In this document: piece after piece, positions 33,055-44,620 of the stretch
How the letters are laid out: each line of letters opens with the position of its first letter
Position numbering within the stretch: the first letter of the stretch is position 1
NCBI GenBank assembly: GCA_964058845.1
Contig: CAXKVR010000097.1
Span: forward strand, 1-64,000
Reading direction: 5' to 3'
DNA: 64,000 nt
Source: Carex sylvatica
Lineage: Eukaryota > Streptophyta > Magnoliopsida > Poales > Cyperaceae
Translations under genes and position numbers: made by a program
The notes under the pieces: model-generated
Told to the model about the DNA's origin: nothing
Databases searched by the model: none
The model's input: only the letters and a program-made list of their open reading frames with translations

Positions 33055-33560
33055 TAATTATTAAATATTCATATCTAACTAATGAAGTATTCATATCTAA
33101 CAAATGAAGTATTCATATCTAACAAATGAAGTATTCATATCTAACAAATGAAATATTTATATATATAAGTATTCATATCGAACTAATGAAGTATTTATAC
33201 CTGACACTAACAATATTCATATATGACACTAACAAATATTCACACCTGCCTAGATTGGAGATCAGGAAGTATTCTCAACAGCCTAGTATTACAGGAAGTA
33301 TTCATACCTGACACTAACAATATTCATACTGAAGATACGAAGTATTAATACGTGTACGAAATAGTTTATATAATTCAAAATCAGACACCTCTACACCTCT
33401 TCAATTCACTTAAAAAGTCTTTTCTTATAGTAAGTATATTGTGTTAATATCTAACTAATGAAGTATTAATATCTAACTAATGAAGTATTTATAACTAATT
33501 AATGTAAATATGAAGTATGCACATGTAACAACATGAAGTATGCATATATAACTAATGAAG
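33055..33560 (+). repeat. 22-bp tandem repeat, partly degenerate
   Basis: The unit GTATTCATATCTAACAAATG then AA is repeated about five times at 33065-33190. Scattered variants (GTATTCATACCTGACACTAA, GTATTAATATCTAACTAATG) continue to about 33560. Apparent open frames across it are products of the repeat. Confidence 0.85.
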
Positions 33561-34566
33561 TATTCATATGTTGCACTCTAACAACTTTTGTTGGGCTAGC
33601 ATGGACCCCCTCTGACAGTGCACCACGCTCTTCCCGTTGGATCTCATCGGAGACGAAGTAAGATTGTACCGGATCGCACTGGATCTCATTGCTGGATCGA
33701 CGGTACACCACGTAAAGGCCGAGAAGAGGCGAAGGCCGTGAAGAGGCAGAGGAGAGGCAAAGAAGGCTGTAAATAGACATAGAAGGTTGTGAAGAGGTAG
33801 AGACCGTGAAGAGCGCGAATATGATTTTGTTTTTGTGCTCATCAGAAGAGAGAAGAGTCAAAACAGTTAACTTTGAAATATTAATTAACTACCATAAATA
33901 GTTAAAGGGCAGACAGACTGTCAGAGGACTAGATACATGTAATGAAATCATTACTCTTAAAATTTAGCCTCGTCCTTGCGCCGGCCAACATGAGCAACAT
34001 GCCCAGTTTTGATAGGCGCAACCGTGCGAGACGAACCGCACAGCACACCAAAATTAAATTAATAACTATATAATGATTATTATCATGATGATGATGAGGA
34101 TGAAGATATATAATCACATAAAAAAATCAGAACGATGAGAAAAAGGCATGTTAAACATGCAAAATGAAAAGGCTGAGCATCAAATAAAAGGATGCACAGA
34201 ACTGAATTTAAAAGCCTTAAATGGTCACACTTTTGATGAAAACTTTAAAGATGTGATTTCTTACAGGCAAAATTAGTTAAGATTATCTCATATTTACATA
34301 ATCTTTATAGCTTAATTAGGTTTATTCTAGTTAGAGTACAAGAAGTTAAGGAAAAGTTAATTGAAATTTGAATTACTCCCAACCTCCGATTCACTAAAAA
34401 AAAGGGAAAAAAAATATTATTGACGAAAACTTCAATTTCTAATCAAATATTTGCTGAAGTTGAAAAGAAATATAAGTTTTGAATTTTCTTTACAGAATTA
34501 AATATATTACTAAATACATAATTTAATGAAAGTAAGTTGAAAAGAAATATAAGGTATGAATTTTCT
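33561..34566. other. Intergenic DNA with a purine-rich patch
   Basis: 33700-33820 contains repeated GAAGAGGC/GAAGAGGT words (for example CCGAGAAGAGGCGAAGGCCG). The overlapping open frames on the minus strand there show no recognisable domain. 33955-34010 belongs to the WAK-flank duplication. A 40-bp segment (GAAAAGAAATATAAG then TGAATTTTCTTTA) is duplicated at 34457-34491 and 34537-34571. Confidence 0.45.
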
Positions 34567-36054
34567 TTAGCAAAGGAAAAATAAACGGGCTTCTTTCGCA
34601 AGGATGGTATTTTTGCTCTTGCAACCTTGGCAAATAACATATTCAGCTGCATAATTAAGAAGAATTTGAATTAGCAACTTTTTTAATCTATACAAGCAAA
34701 CCGTTCATTAAGTAAATAGCTAAAAAAGATTTTGGCATTTTGTAATTCAGCCAAAGTTCTCGCAACATGTCAACATGTCTTTTATTGGTCAAATTGCAGA
34801 AAGACCCTAAACTTTTCAAGCATATACCACCATTATCAGGGCATATCTTAATGCAATCCAAAGGGTGTTTAGCCACTTCCATCATGGGGCCCCTTGGTTT
34901 TAAATTTTTTAATTATATATATTGAAATGTAATTTTTTCTTTTAATTTTTAAATTTTAATTTAGTGGTTATAATTTGACATTGTGGCTGTTATGACTTGA
35001 GTTCATATTCCACCTTAAACATTAAACATTTTTGCATTTTGATTTTACGTTTCATCATCACCTCCAATCTAAATTTTCTAGTTTCGCCCTGAACATTACA
35101 AAGCTGAAAAAGAAAAAAGAAAAGAAAAGGAAAACACATATACCCATATAATTGCGAATAAGCCCCTCGAAATTCTTGGATTGCAATTTAGACCTAATGA
35201 CAAGCCTCTGCTGGCCGTCAAGAGAGCCAGTTGTTCCTGCCTCAGCGAGCAAGAACGCCATGAGATGGTCTGGTTGCCAGTGCATTGACTTACACAGTTC
35301 GATGAAATTCACAAGCACAGTCTTTTTTCCGCCATCTTTTAAAACCTGTGGAGCCTAGAGGACAGGCTTGCGCCTGTCTCCTGCCAGCTCCGGGTTTTCT
35401 CTTTCAGTATTTCAAAATCTCTACCCACTAGCTGTGATTCATGACAACATGAGCTCTTTAGAGAGAGAGAGAGAGATGCATGTTGCTGTTTTTTTCTATT
35501 CTGGTTTTGTTTTTAATTTGATGTAAGAGGAGAAAGAGAGAACAAACCTGGTTGTAAGTATAGTCATGGTTGGAGTTCATCCATGAATCCTCACCAATTT
35601 TTTCATCTTGTTCAAAATAACAAAAATTAAACAAATAAAATAAATCTGCCATATATATTGTTTATTAATAAAATAAATTAGGAATAATTTGCAATGTTGT
35701 TACCACTAGGCACTAGTACCATTTTCAGTTTCATTTCCTTCTTTATTTCCTTTTATAGTATTGATGAATGTAGTGTCAACCTGAAATATCAATATATAAA
35801 AAAAAACAGTGTTTATCATTCAAATTAAGAAAAGAAAATAAAGAGCAGATTCCATGTACAGTGTAAGTATGGATTGGGTCAGGACCAAATTATACCAAAC
35901 TTTTTTATTTTTTGGTGGCAGTTTTTGGGATTTTTAACTTATTTACTAGTAAAAGATTTTTATTTGTGAATACACATTAAATTATATATACCGGTTTCTT
36001 TCTTCTCTTTTTCTTTTCACCGAACCCCATTCCAGAACACTCATCTGCAGAGAG
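34567..36054 (-). pseudogene. Translation initiation factor eIF2 subunit beta, duplicated pseudogene
   Basis: eIF2-beta is a subunit of the GTPase that delivers initiator tRNA to the ribosome. Five exons with intact splice sites remain: 36054-35992 (lysine-rich GEKKKRRKKP), 35780-35720, 35606-35548 (DSWMNSNHDYTYNQ), 35431-35144 and 34646-34567. The fourth encodes the conserved core (LVNFIELCKSMHWQPDHLMA, GTTGSLDGQQRLV, NFEGLIRNYM). The fifth encodes the first half of the C-terminal zinc ribbon (EYVICQGCKSKNTILAKEAR, LFFLC). Lesions: one base is missing in an A run at 35395-35398 (ENNPELAGDRR is restored only in the shifted frame), an in-frame TAG at 35357-35355 (PVL*APQVL), and a TAA at 34569-34567 that removes the second zinc-binding CxxC. 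The N-terminal exon was not found. Because introns are kept, this is a DNA-level duplicate and not a retrocopy. Confidence 0.88.
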
Positions 36055-36138
36055 CCATAGTTTGAAAACCAATAAATGATGTATCATGTACTCTTATGTT
36101 TACCAGGAAACAACCCTGAAATATCTGATCAGTACGGT

Positions 36139-36260
36139 TGAAGATTTTAACAGAGCAGTTCTGGGTTCATGCAGCGCATGGCCTATAGAATTAAATAACA
36201 CTGCATATGGTTCATGCGCTGCATGAAGCCTAATCTGTTCTGTTATATCTTTACCTAATT
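36139..36260. repeat. Short palindromic element, family F
   Basis: AAGATTTTAACAGAGCAGTT is inverted as AATCTGTTCTGTTATATCTT. The inner arms GTTCATGCAGCGCATG and TTCATGCGCTGCATGAA also pair. It is about 120 bp, like 14690-14805 and 42784-42910. Confidence 0.8.
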
Positions 36261-36374
36261 AGTATCCTCATAGAAGCTAACAACATATACTTCATACGCT
36301 AGTCAATTTCATTTCCTTTTCAGTCTTAAGAATACTTAAACTATTGTTTTGATTAGGCTTATTTGTATCATTAT

Positions 36375-36645
36375 TCATTAAGGGTTCGTTCGGATGAATC
36401 ATGGAATAGTTCGAAATAGCAGCTATTTTTGGATTCAGAATAGCAGCTATTTTTGAATTCGGAATAGCTGCTAACCCAACATTTCATAGGAATAGCAGAA
36501 TAATAGCTAACCCGAGCTATTTCTTTGTTGAAAATATCATTTTTTTTTCACCCAAACGTGTTGTGTTGAGAATAGCTTGTCAGAAATAACAGCTATTTCT
36601 GAGTTAGCGCTATTCCTGTATCACCCAAACGTACCCTAAGAAAAG
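36375..36645. repeat. MITE with GGGT(T/A)CGTT(C/T)GG ends
   Basis: The left end is AAGGGTTCGTTCGGATGAAT. The right end, inverted, is TTAGGGTACGTTTGGGTGAT. The interior has direct and inverted copies of GAATAGCAGCTATTTTTG. It matches a widespread class of plant MITEs with GGGTACGTTTGG termini (family knowledge). Confidence 0.75.
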
Positions 36646-36705
36646 AAGAAAGGAATGTGAGTACATACCATTAATTTGTTGCTCCATTTTCTTAGGAGAT
36701 TTATC

Positions 36706-36799
36706 TTTTTTTTTTTAAAACCTTTGCAGAAGCTGCGAAATCGTGAGGGAGAATCGAACTCTTGACCTTTGGGTACAACAATCCTAGGACTTTTTCCTT
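36706..36799 (-). mobile_element. Short SINE-like retroposon with 15-bp target duplication
   Basis: It is flanked by CTTAGGAGATTTATC (36691-36705) and CTTAGCAGATTTATC (36800-36814). On the minus strand the 94-bp insert contains AGAGTTCGATTCTCCC, which resembles a pol III B box (GGTTCGANTCC), and ends in a poly-A tail of about 12. The A box is not evident, so it may be 5'-truncated. Insertion postdates the adjacent MITE landscape. Confidence 0.6.
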
Positions 36800-36814
36800 C
36801 TTAGCAGATTTATC

Positions 36815-38245
36815 GGCCTCTTAATTCGGCGGTGTTTTGGAGAATGAGATTCTTGATATTCGGATCGAAAGGTGCTGCGCTTCTAAAACAGTATTACAAA
36901 TTTAATATCATGCCAATAAGTCATAATTGAAATCTATTCACTGCTTCCCAATATTCTATATTTTCCAAATCAAGGAAATTGCTGAAATTGGATCCAAATA
37001 CTAAATGGGTTGTCTTCTTAGGTTCAAATTTGGGATAAACATAAGTTGGACAAATAAAATAAAAATGCAAAGAAAGCTACTTATTACCATAAATCTTTTG
37101 TTCTTGCTATTGAAAAAGTATTAATTGTACAAGATTGCCTTTGACAAAATAATTAAGGGGAATGTTATACCGAGGACATTTATTCTAATTTTGAGGACTA
37201 AGAGATACTTTTTTCTTTAAACACCGATTTTGTCCTTCCACATTCTCTCTCTCACTCATTTAATAAATGAAGTAATAAAGGAAATAATTTAATGGAAACT
37301 TTAAAGTTCCTTTCTGAGAAAAAAGAAGAGGCCTAAAAAATCTTTCCTTTCGTGATTAATCTCTAAATCATAGGAAGCACCTCCAATCCCTGTGTGCCAG
37401 TCAGCTGCCTCCTCCTTCTTCGTGATTAAAAAGCACAAATAAAAGGAGAAAAACCAATAATATACAAATTGGTCACATAAAACAAGGGATGGTTAGTTGA
37501 TAGAATTATCATGCTCCAATGAAACAGAAAAGAAAAAAGAAAAAAAGATCACACTTATGCAAAGTTTTCATGGATTCAGTAGTAATTATCAATTAGACTG
37601 TCCCCTTGTCAGTATATTGTTTCTGAAAGTAGATTTGTTTATATTTTAATTTGGCTCGTAATTTCATATATACTCTGTACCTAACTATAGTATAATTTAA
37701 GTGTTGACCAAACTGTCTCAAATTTAATACTACAAGATAAGTATAATTTAAGTCATCTACACAAATAAACGATTTTAATACATCACCATTCAATGATTCT
37801 CATAACGGGTGAGGATAAAAGTTTGTAAACCCAATTATTTTTGGTACTTATTTTGGGCCTAAGATTAGTTCCTCTTGGGCTACTTTCTTTTTGGGCCCTC
37901 TCACATTAAATAAACATATTGGTTTTATATCAACCAATATCTACAAATAATATCATTGACCTTGCCATTTTTTTTTTCTTTATATCGCTTGGCCTTCATT
38001 TTTTTTGTTATTGTTATTGTTCCAATATTGCAACGGAAACTTAATGTAAAAGGTTACAAAGCTAACCATATCTCTGAAGTAATTAGAAAAGTTCTAACAA
38101 TGAGAAATGTTTTCCAATGAGTCCAATCAATTTTAAAAAATCAAAACAAGTACTAGAACCCGTGTACCAACTCACACTTAATTATTCCTCTACTGAACCC
38201 AGATTACAATAGATGTGCACAAATCACTGTGCAATCTTCCCCTGA
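36815..38245. other. Intergenic DNA downstream of NRAMP
   Basis: About 1.4 kb of AT-rich DNA. The segment next to 38246 presumably holds the NRAMP 3' UTR. I see no further gene or defined repeat. Confidence 0.5.
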
Positions 38246-41200
38246 CTATGCGTCATCGCACCGATGAACTACCTTTTCAATCTCCTTTTGCAGTACTGCT
38301 GACTTATCTGATTCTTTCCTCAGGGTGAGGTACATGATGGCAATAACATAAATGGCCATAAAAGGGAATCCAATCATGCCGATTAAGATGTTCGCGTATT
38401 TCGGTAAGCCGCTATGGATTAGCCATGCGACAAAGCTTGTAGATAGAAAATAGACATTGATTCCAATCACCATTGAACCAAGGATCCAACATATCACAAT
38501 TATCTGTATTGTAAAGAAAAATAAATGTGATAATATGTGAATTAATGGTACAGTGCTGGTTCTCTATAATGCAGTACAGATTGTCTAAACATGTCTTAGG
38601 CTGGACCACTGACAAATTGGCATGGAACATTAAATAGTTCTCATCCCTGAAACAGATCCACTTAGAATAAATACTATTTCTTATACTTCTCGGTCTTTTG
38701 CAATCCCTGAAACAGATCCACTTATAAACTTACAGGGAGAGAATTTTTGTGGGATCCCATTTTGGAGTTGCTGCTGCTGAATTTGAGTAGAGGTACAAGT
38801 GCAAAGGGAAGCTCAAAAGATAGGATGATCTACAATTAAAAAACATTTGCACTATATATAGTTAGTGAAAGCCATTATTTTCTAATAAAAAGAAAGAAAC
38901 ATTTTAGGCGTTGATCATGTTTAACTCTGCAAAACATTTAAACAAAAAATTGTGCACAGAAACAGTACAAATGTGGGAAGTAAAAAAGAAAAAAGAAGAA
39001 AAATTGTTAACAGAAACAGTACAAACCCATGTACTTTTAATGATGAAATGAGAGGTGCCAAGTCAGATTTCTCTCGTGTAGGAGCAACCATGAATTATAT
39101 TCATAAAATAAAATGATGCTCTGATTTGGTAATAATAAAAGATAAATGAATGTACTGAAGCAATGATTATGAGGCGACCAGCACCGGCAGGACCACCAAT
39201 GATTGCGACGATAAGGCTAGGAGTTATGGCAATGCTTCTTGTCAACAGGTTTTGTTGCCATTTCTTCAACTTTATGTCTAAGAACCCCTATTTTTTTTTG
39301 TTCCATGTAATTAATAACTAGCTAGAAAAAAAGTAAAAAAAAAAATTGAATGATCAAATTGTATACTACTTTATGTGCAAATACCTCCATAATATACTGA
39401 CCGGCATAGGTGCCGGTTATAGTAGAGCTCTGACCAGAGGCTAACAATGCAATTGCATATACAATGGAACTCGATTTTCCCAATATATTCTATAGAAATC
39501 AGACATAAAAGAATAGCATGAACTAACCAATTAAGTACAATAATTAGAATTTTAATTCTGGTATAACTGATTAATGGACTAAAATTAATACTTGTATGTA
39601 ACCTTGAGCAAAAATGGTGCTGAGTTCAAGCTGAGGTCTTTGCATTGATATGCAATTGTTGGAGAGAGGTTATTTGATGCACAGACAGTACCAGATACTG
39701 ATATTACTGCTATATTTATCAGCAATGCCACGCACAGTGCGAAGCCGCTCTCCCAAAGGAAGTATTTACAAGCCTCCTAAGAAAAACAAACAAGAACAGA
39801 TTTTGGAAGTTTGAATTTTGATCTTAGTTCAGTTTGTCATATATGATTAAAGATTAATTTGGATTGGAATGAATAAACAAAAAATTCGAGAGATATGTCC
39901 CGGAAATTAACAACCATTAAATTAACCACCCCCAGGTACCGCACTTAGTAAAATGAGGTCCCAGCCGAGCGATTGGAATTCAGTGCCTATTTAGATATAG
40001 GAAGTCTGTTTTGAGATTCGTGCCATATTAAAACTGACGGTTCCGATCTCATTCTACTGAGCTAGGTAGTGCACTGGATCTGAATTCCACTCCCCAAAAA
40101 AGAAAAAAATGTTGTATAGATCAAAATTTGCAAATCTCTATCCAAAAGTATTTCTTATTATAGCAAGAGATTCTTACATTTATTTCTTTGGTAGATTGTT
40201 TAGTCTTTCTTGATAACACTAGTGCCGAGTGCAAGAACAAATTGTGACTGCATAAAAAAAATAATATTATTAATAAAACAAATGAAAACGAGTACGTTAA
40301 TTAGTATACAAATACATATACTACTGGAACAAGTACTTAATTAATGGAATCCGTACCATTTGTGTGTGGGTGGGTTGTGGAATCCATATCATCTGCATTA
40401 ACGCACCTATTGCGTTAATTTTTTTGGCTGTGTGATCAGAATTTGGGCGAATTTGGCCCATGCCTATAACGCACGGGGCCATTTAATATTAGTGCAGATT
40501 TGAATCGGACGGTCTAGATCATAACTCAAAATTTGAGTTAACTCAGAGGATACGAATTCTCGTGGGTTGTGGGTGGGGTTGGGGGGGGGGGGGGGGGGGG
40601 GGGTTTGGGTTATAAACAAATAATTTCACCTTGGTTGTACCTACTATTTGTTGACTTTTGGCGGTCGAACTTGTTAATACAAAATTTAAGGTGGGGCGGG
40701 GTTTGGGTGGGTGAAGGGGGTGGGGTGGGGTGGTCCATCCATCATTGAATTAATGACTTATTAATTAAACTAATCAATAAAACCTGAAAATGAACACAGG
40801 TTTGGTACCAAATAATAATCCAGTCAAAAGATAACTAAAGGTAATTCTTTAAAGTTTAAAATCTCTCAATTCATCCAGTACTAAATAATGAGTAGAATTT
40901 GGGTGTTTTTAAGTTCACTAAATTTTTCTGTGAACTTAACTCTAATATTAATGGGATTGACTTCAAATGATGAATATAAACCGTTGAAATTTATTTACCT
41001 TACGAGTGATGCATTTATATGCAATAACTTTTGAATTAATTTAATATAAAGTCAAGAGGTGAAAATTAGAAAGTATATAAATTAATTTTAATTAATTTAT
41101 ATTTTGAATATTTTTTTACCACTTGACTATATACAAAATTAATTTAAAAATTTAAAATTTTTGTATGCAGACATATCACTCATAAGGTAAACGATTTTTA

Positions 41201-42353
41201 ACGGTTCATATTCATTATTTGAAATCAATTTAATAGATATTAGAATTGAGTTAATAAAAAACTTAGTAAACTTATAAACACCACAGTTCTACTCCTAAAA
41301 ATAATATCTGTTTTCTTTAATATGAATGTAGAAAAAAAGAAAAGGTATATTGCATGCATGGTTTACACTTACGGCATGACAAGAGCACCGAAGAGGGCAA
41401 TCGCATCGGCGGTCGCACCATTGCCACTCAATTTGGGCACAAACAATCCCTCGATGACCTTGCCGGCCGGCGGCTTGACGTAGCTCATCTCCCCGAAGAA
41501 ACACGCCGCCATGACAAACACTAGCATTGATATCACTAGCTCAAGTTTGCGCTCCTACACACATTTTTTTTTTGTTTCTAATTAAATTTGGTTTAATTCA
41601 CTGCGTTAACAATTAAGATTAATTAATGTATCTTATGCAAAGAGATTAAATATAGTTGATCATGCTATCAAAGAAAGGTACGTACGTAGCATTCAAAACC
41701 CATCATATATTTTGAAAATTAATTTTATGTACGCTTAAGTATCAGATATTTTTGACAAATTTAAGTAGCAGCATCAGATATTTTGACAGTTAATGGTTGT
41801 CTTTTTCGTATTGCAACTTTAATTACCACTATTGTGAATGTCAGACAATTTGTAGTGCTCAAGATTATCATGGCTTCCTTTTTAAGAAAAACATAATTAT
41901 CATGGCCTAAACGGTCGTTTTTTACAACACTGATCATGATGATGATGGTGATGTGAAGCATATGTCAATTTATAAATGATGAAAGCAATATAAGCATATG
42001 TCAATTGTGCAACTGATAGATGTACATATTTGATACAGTGTATGTCATCTACATCTAATTAAAAAAAGAATCGGTCTAATTCAACCAACAAGAAAATTTG
42101 TTGTAAATATTTTTAAACAATAACCATTCTTTATCTCAAAACAAAAAAAATGGGTCAGTATGATGTCTAAAAATAATAGAATGTTGTGCTATATTGTAGA
42201 TCTCGGAAAAATAAAACTGACATTAATTTGTGTCCCAAGTTAGTTGCATGTTGGCTAATGATCTTATTCTGGATGTCAAAAATAAATGATTTTTATTCGA
42301 TTGCAGCAACACAATGACAATGATCGATTATACATATACATATATATATATAC

Positions 42354-42416
<63 letters not shown>

Positions 42417-44545
42417 TAATGGTAAATATCAAAATGTTTGTTTCTGAATCTTTGAAGAAACGTTCAAATTATTCATTTTTTAAATCTAAGAACAGTTGAT
42501 TCAAACCGTCCAACATTTAATCTATATTAAAATGAGATTACAGAAAAAAAATTTACATTTTTTTATTTTTTTATTATATATTAAGTCAGTTTAAAAGTCG
42601 CTGTTTTCAATGATTCAAAAGTCTTTCACTGTTTTAAAAAATATCAAAATATTTTTTCTTGATGACATCTTGTAAAATAATATTGATATTCTTTATTTGT
42701 TCCAACAAACTTTGGTTAAATAAATGAAATAAATAAAATATTTAGTGCAATATATACAATCATTTCAATTCCACATCGACCGAGTGGAGAAAGATTTTAA
42801 CAGAGCAGTTTTTGTTTCATGCAACGTACAAATCATAGGATTAAAACAGTGTTACATCTGATTCGTGCGGTGCATGAAACGAAAACTGCTCAGTTAAAAT
42901 CTTTACCCAACCAAGTCCATAAATAGTCAAATCCATCACCTCCCTGCAATGGAATATGATATTCCAATTGATTTGAACGGTGAAGAATCTAATTAAATTG
43001 AAAGAAATTAAATTTCTATAAATTTTAACTCTATTCAATATTTTCTATAATGTTATCTTACATTTTATTTTACCCAATTTATATATATCATATATGACAG
43101 CTAGCTAGTCCGCAATTTTTCAATAAATTTCAATTAATTCCATGATTCTTTATATATCAAATAGGGTCCCAAACAGATAAATGCATGGCAACAAGAGTTG
43201 AAGATCACATACATAATTTCACAAAAATAAACATAATTTTATAAGAGAGCAACATCTGGCATAGTTGTTTCAGATATTGATCATCATGTAGGAAATGTAG
43301 ATTTAAATTCAAGGCATGTAACTAAAAGTGATTAAAGTACATGTGATTCTCAAGTCATGATCGATATTATTTAAACTAATCATAGTCTCTTATGATATTA
43401 TTTAAACTAATCATATTTTTTTTTTTACTTAGTTATATAAAAAAATAGTAAAAATCAGGTAAAACATTTATTACCCCATATCGCTGTAATCCGAGAAGCA
43501 AAAGAGTGCTTGAACCGGTGATTAGTACCCCAATCCACAGTGGTATGTGGAATAATATGTTGAGTGCAAATGCGGTCCCAATTACTACATCAAACATGCA
43601 CAAAAATTTAGATTCAGAATTTCACAGCAGAACAGTCCTATACAAATTTGATGTTGTGTATGATTTATGGGTTAAATAATAAAGCTTCCTTAAAAATTAA
43701 TTCTCAACAGTTTGCTAACTGTGACCATTAATTTGCAATAAAGAATGTATAGATGAGAACCTTCAGGGATGTCAGAAGCTATAACTGCTACCTCAGCAAG
43801 CATCCAGAGAAATAATTTGAGAAATTTTGGATACTCCATCTTGCATAGTTCTGCCAGATGCTTCCCTGCATTGTCAGAACAGGCATATGCATTGTACCAA
43901 AATTTCAGTTCGATAAAATTGAAGCCAAATCTATTAAACAAATTAAATATTATATGAAATTTTGATAGAAATTATTGTACCGGTTACTACACCAAGATTG
44001 GCAGATAATGACTGTATGATCAATGCAAAGATCAAACCGACAAGAATAACCCACAAGAGCTGCATGCCAAATTATTCCAAAAAAAAATTAAATGAAAAAT
44101 ATGAAGTAATGGGAAATTGAAGGTATTGAAAAAAATATGTGGGTACGTACCTCATATCTATGATTTGCTCCAGCTTGAAGATCAGTTTCCACTTTTCATA
44201 AAATAAATATTCATGCATTACCATCGAATTAAAGTGTGATCAGCTTGAAAGAGAAAGAGAGAAAAAAATTAGAGAGAGAAACTTACAATTGGCTGGATCA
44301 ATGTAAGCCAATGACACAAGAAATCCTGGTCCAACATGTGCTAAGAACTTCTTCCATCCTGATTCCTATCAAATTTATTTTACCATATTTTAAGTTTGAA
44401 TTATGTGTTACTAGTGTTATAGTGCTAGAAGGGATACCTAGAGAGAGACAGTGGTAACCTTTTGAGAGGCATCATTGCATTCAGATTTGTCTACTGTGTT
44501 CTCTTCAACATCCATCCTATCACTTCCTTCTTCACACCTTTCCAT
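38246..44545 (-). CDS. NRAMP metal transporter (group I, NRAMP1/6-like)
   Basis: NRAMPs are proton-coupled transporters of Mn2+, Fe2+ and similar ions. Thirteen exons join in frame into 505 residues: 44545-44459, 44365-44287, 44191-44151, 44059-43981, 43865-43761, 43584-43475, 41554-41373, 40247-40178, 39776-39603, 39489-39385, 39287-39156, 38829-38734, 38503-38246. Every intron is GT-AG. Landmarks in order: [20 protein letters not shown] (helix 1 metal site), [38 protein letters not shown] (helix 6 metal site with its methionine), then the family signature [20 protein letters not shown]. The length and the [13 protein letters not shown] wording match plant group I. In helix 1, the usual DPGN reads DPAN. 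The largest introns (1920 and 1125 bp) hold MITEs and a poly-G tract. It looks intact and functional. The ion specificity cannot be told from sequence. Confidence 0.95.
39925..40095. repeat. Small foldback in NRAMP intron 8
   Basis: GTACCGCACTTAGTAAAATG then AGGTCCCAG on the left is matched, inverted, by GATCTCATTCTACTGAGCTA then GGTAGTGCAC on the right. It is about 165 bp and lies between exons 8 and 9. Confidence 0.6.
40581..40603 (+). repeat. Poly-G run of 23 in NRAMP intron 7
   Basis: Twenty-three uninterrupted G, inside a wider G-rich stretch (40560-40730, with GGGGTGGGGT words). On the transcribed (minus) strand it is poly-C. The length is probably unstable or mis-assembled. Confidence 0.95.
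40891..41294. repeat. Palindromic MITE in NRAMP intron 7
   Basis: AGTAGAATTTGGGTGTTTTT on the left is inverted on the right as AAACACCACAGTTCTACT. Inner arms include CCTTACGAGTGATGCATTTA against ATATCACTCATAAGG, and GTCAAGAGGTGAAA against TTTACCACTTGAC. The inner part resembles MITE family A. It is about 400 bp and removed by splicing. Confidence 0.75.
42325..42416 (+). repeat. (TA)n, (CATA)n and (GA)n microsatellite
   Basis: Alternating TATACATA blocks are followed by about sixteen GA units, in NRAMP intron 6. The open frame across it is an artefact. Confidence 0.9.
42784..42910. repeat. Short palindromic element, family F, in NRAMP intron 6
   Basis: GAAAGATTTTAACAGAGCAG on the left is inverted as CTGCTCAGTTAAAATCTTTA on the right. 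The inner arms are TTTGTTTCATGCAACGTACA and TGCGGTGCATGAAACGAAAA. Same family as 36139-36260. Confidence 0.85.
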
Positions 44546-44620
44546 CTCTCTCTCTCTCTGAAAAGTTATACTTAAATTGTGGTCATAATTACGGGGGGCG
44601 CCGATCTATTTATGGATTGA
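44546..44620 (-). promoter_or_regulatory. NRAMP 5' leader and candidate TATA element
   Basis: On the minus strand, CCATAAATAGATC (44604-44616) lies about 65 nt above the ATG and resembles a TATA box. The leader just before the ATG is a (GA)n run. It is preceded by AACTTTTCAG, which could be the acceptor of a 5'-UTR intron, so the true promoter could lie farther upstream. Confidence 0.35.

Noticed and set aside
33499..33861. 120-codon serine-rich minus-strand frame
   Set aside because: Overlaps a purine-rich repeat (GAAGAGGC words) and the end of a 22-bp array. Another frame on the same strand is equally open, so neither is convincing.
34688..34885. 65-codon minus-strand frame between eIF2-beta exons
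   Set aside because: It lies in the intron between the fourth and fifth recognised exons, and no family residues align with it.
36706..36799. Possible tRNA gene because of AGTTCGATTC
   Set aside because: No cloverleaf or acceptor stem. Flanking 15-bp repeats and a poly-A tail show a retroposed fragment.
41295..41504. 69-codon cysteine-rich minus-strand frame
   Set aside because: It is a wrong-frame reading of NRAMP exon 7, whose correct frame gives [15 protein letters not shown] and joins its neighbours in phase.
42314..42499. 61-codon frame of YTYIYIH and REREREREI repeats
   Set aside because: Translation of TA/CA and GA microsatellites in an NRAMP intron.
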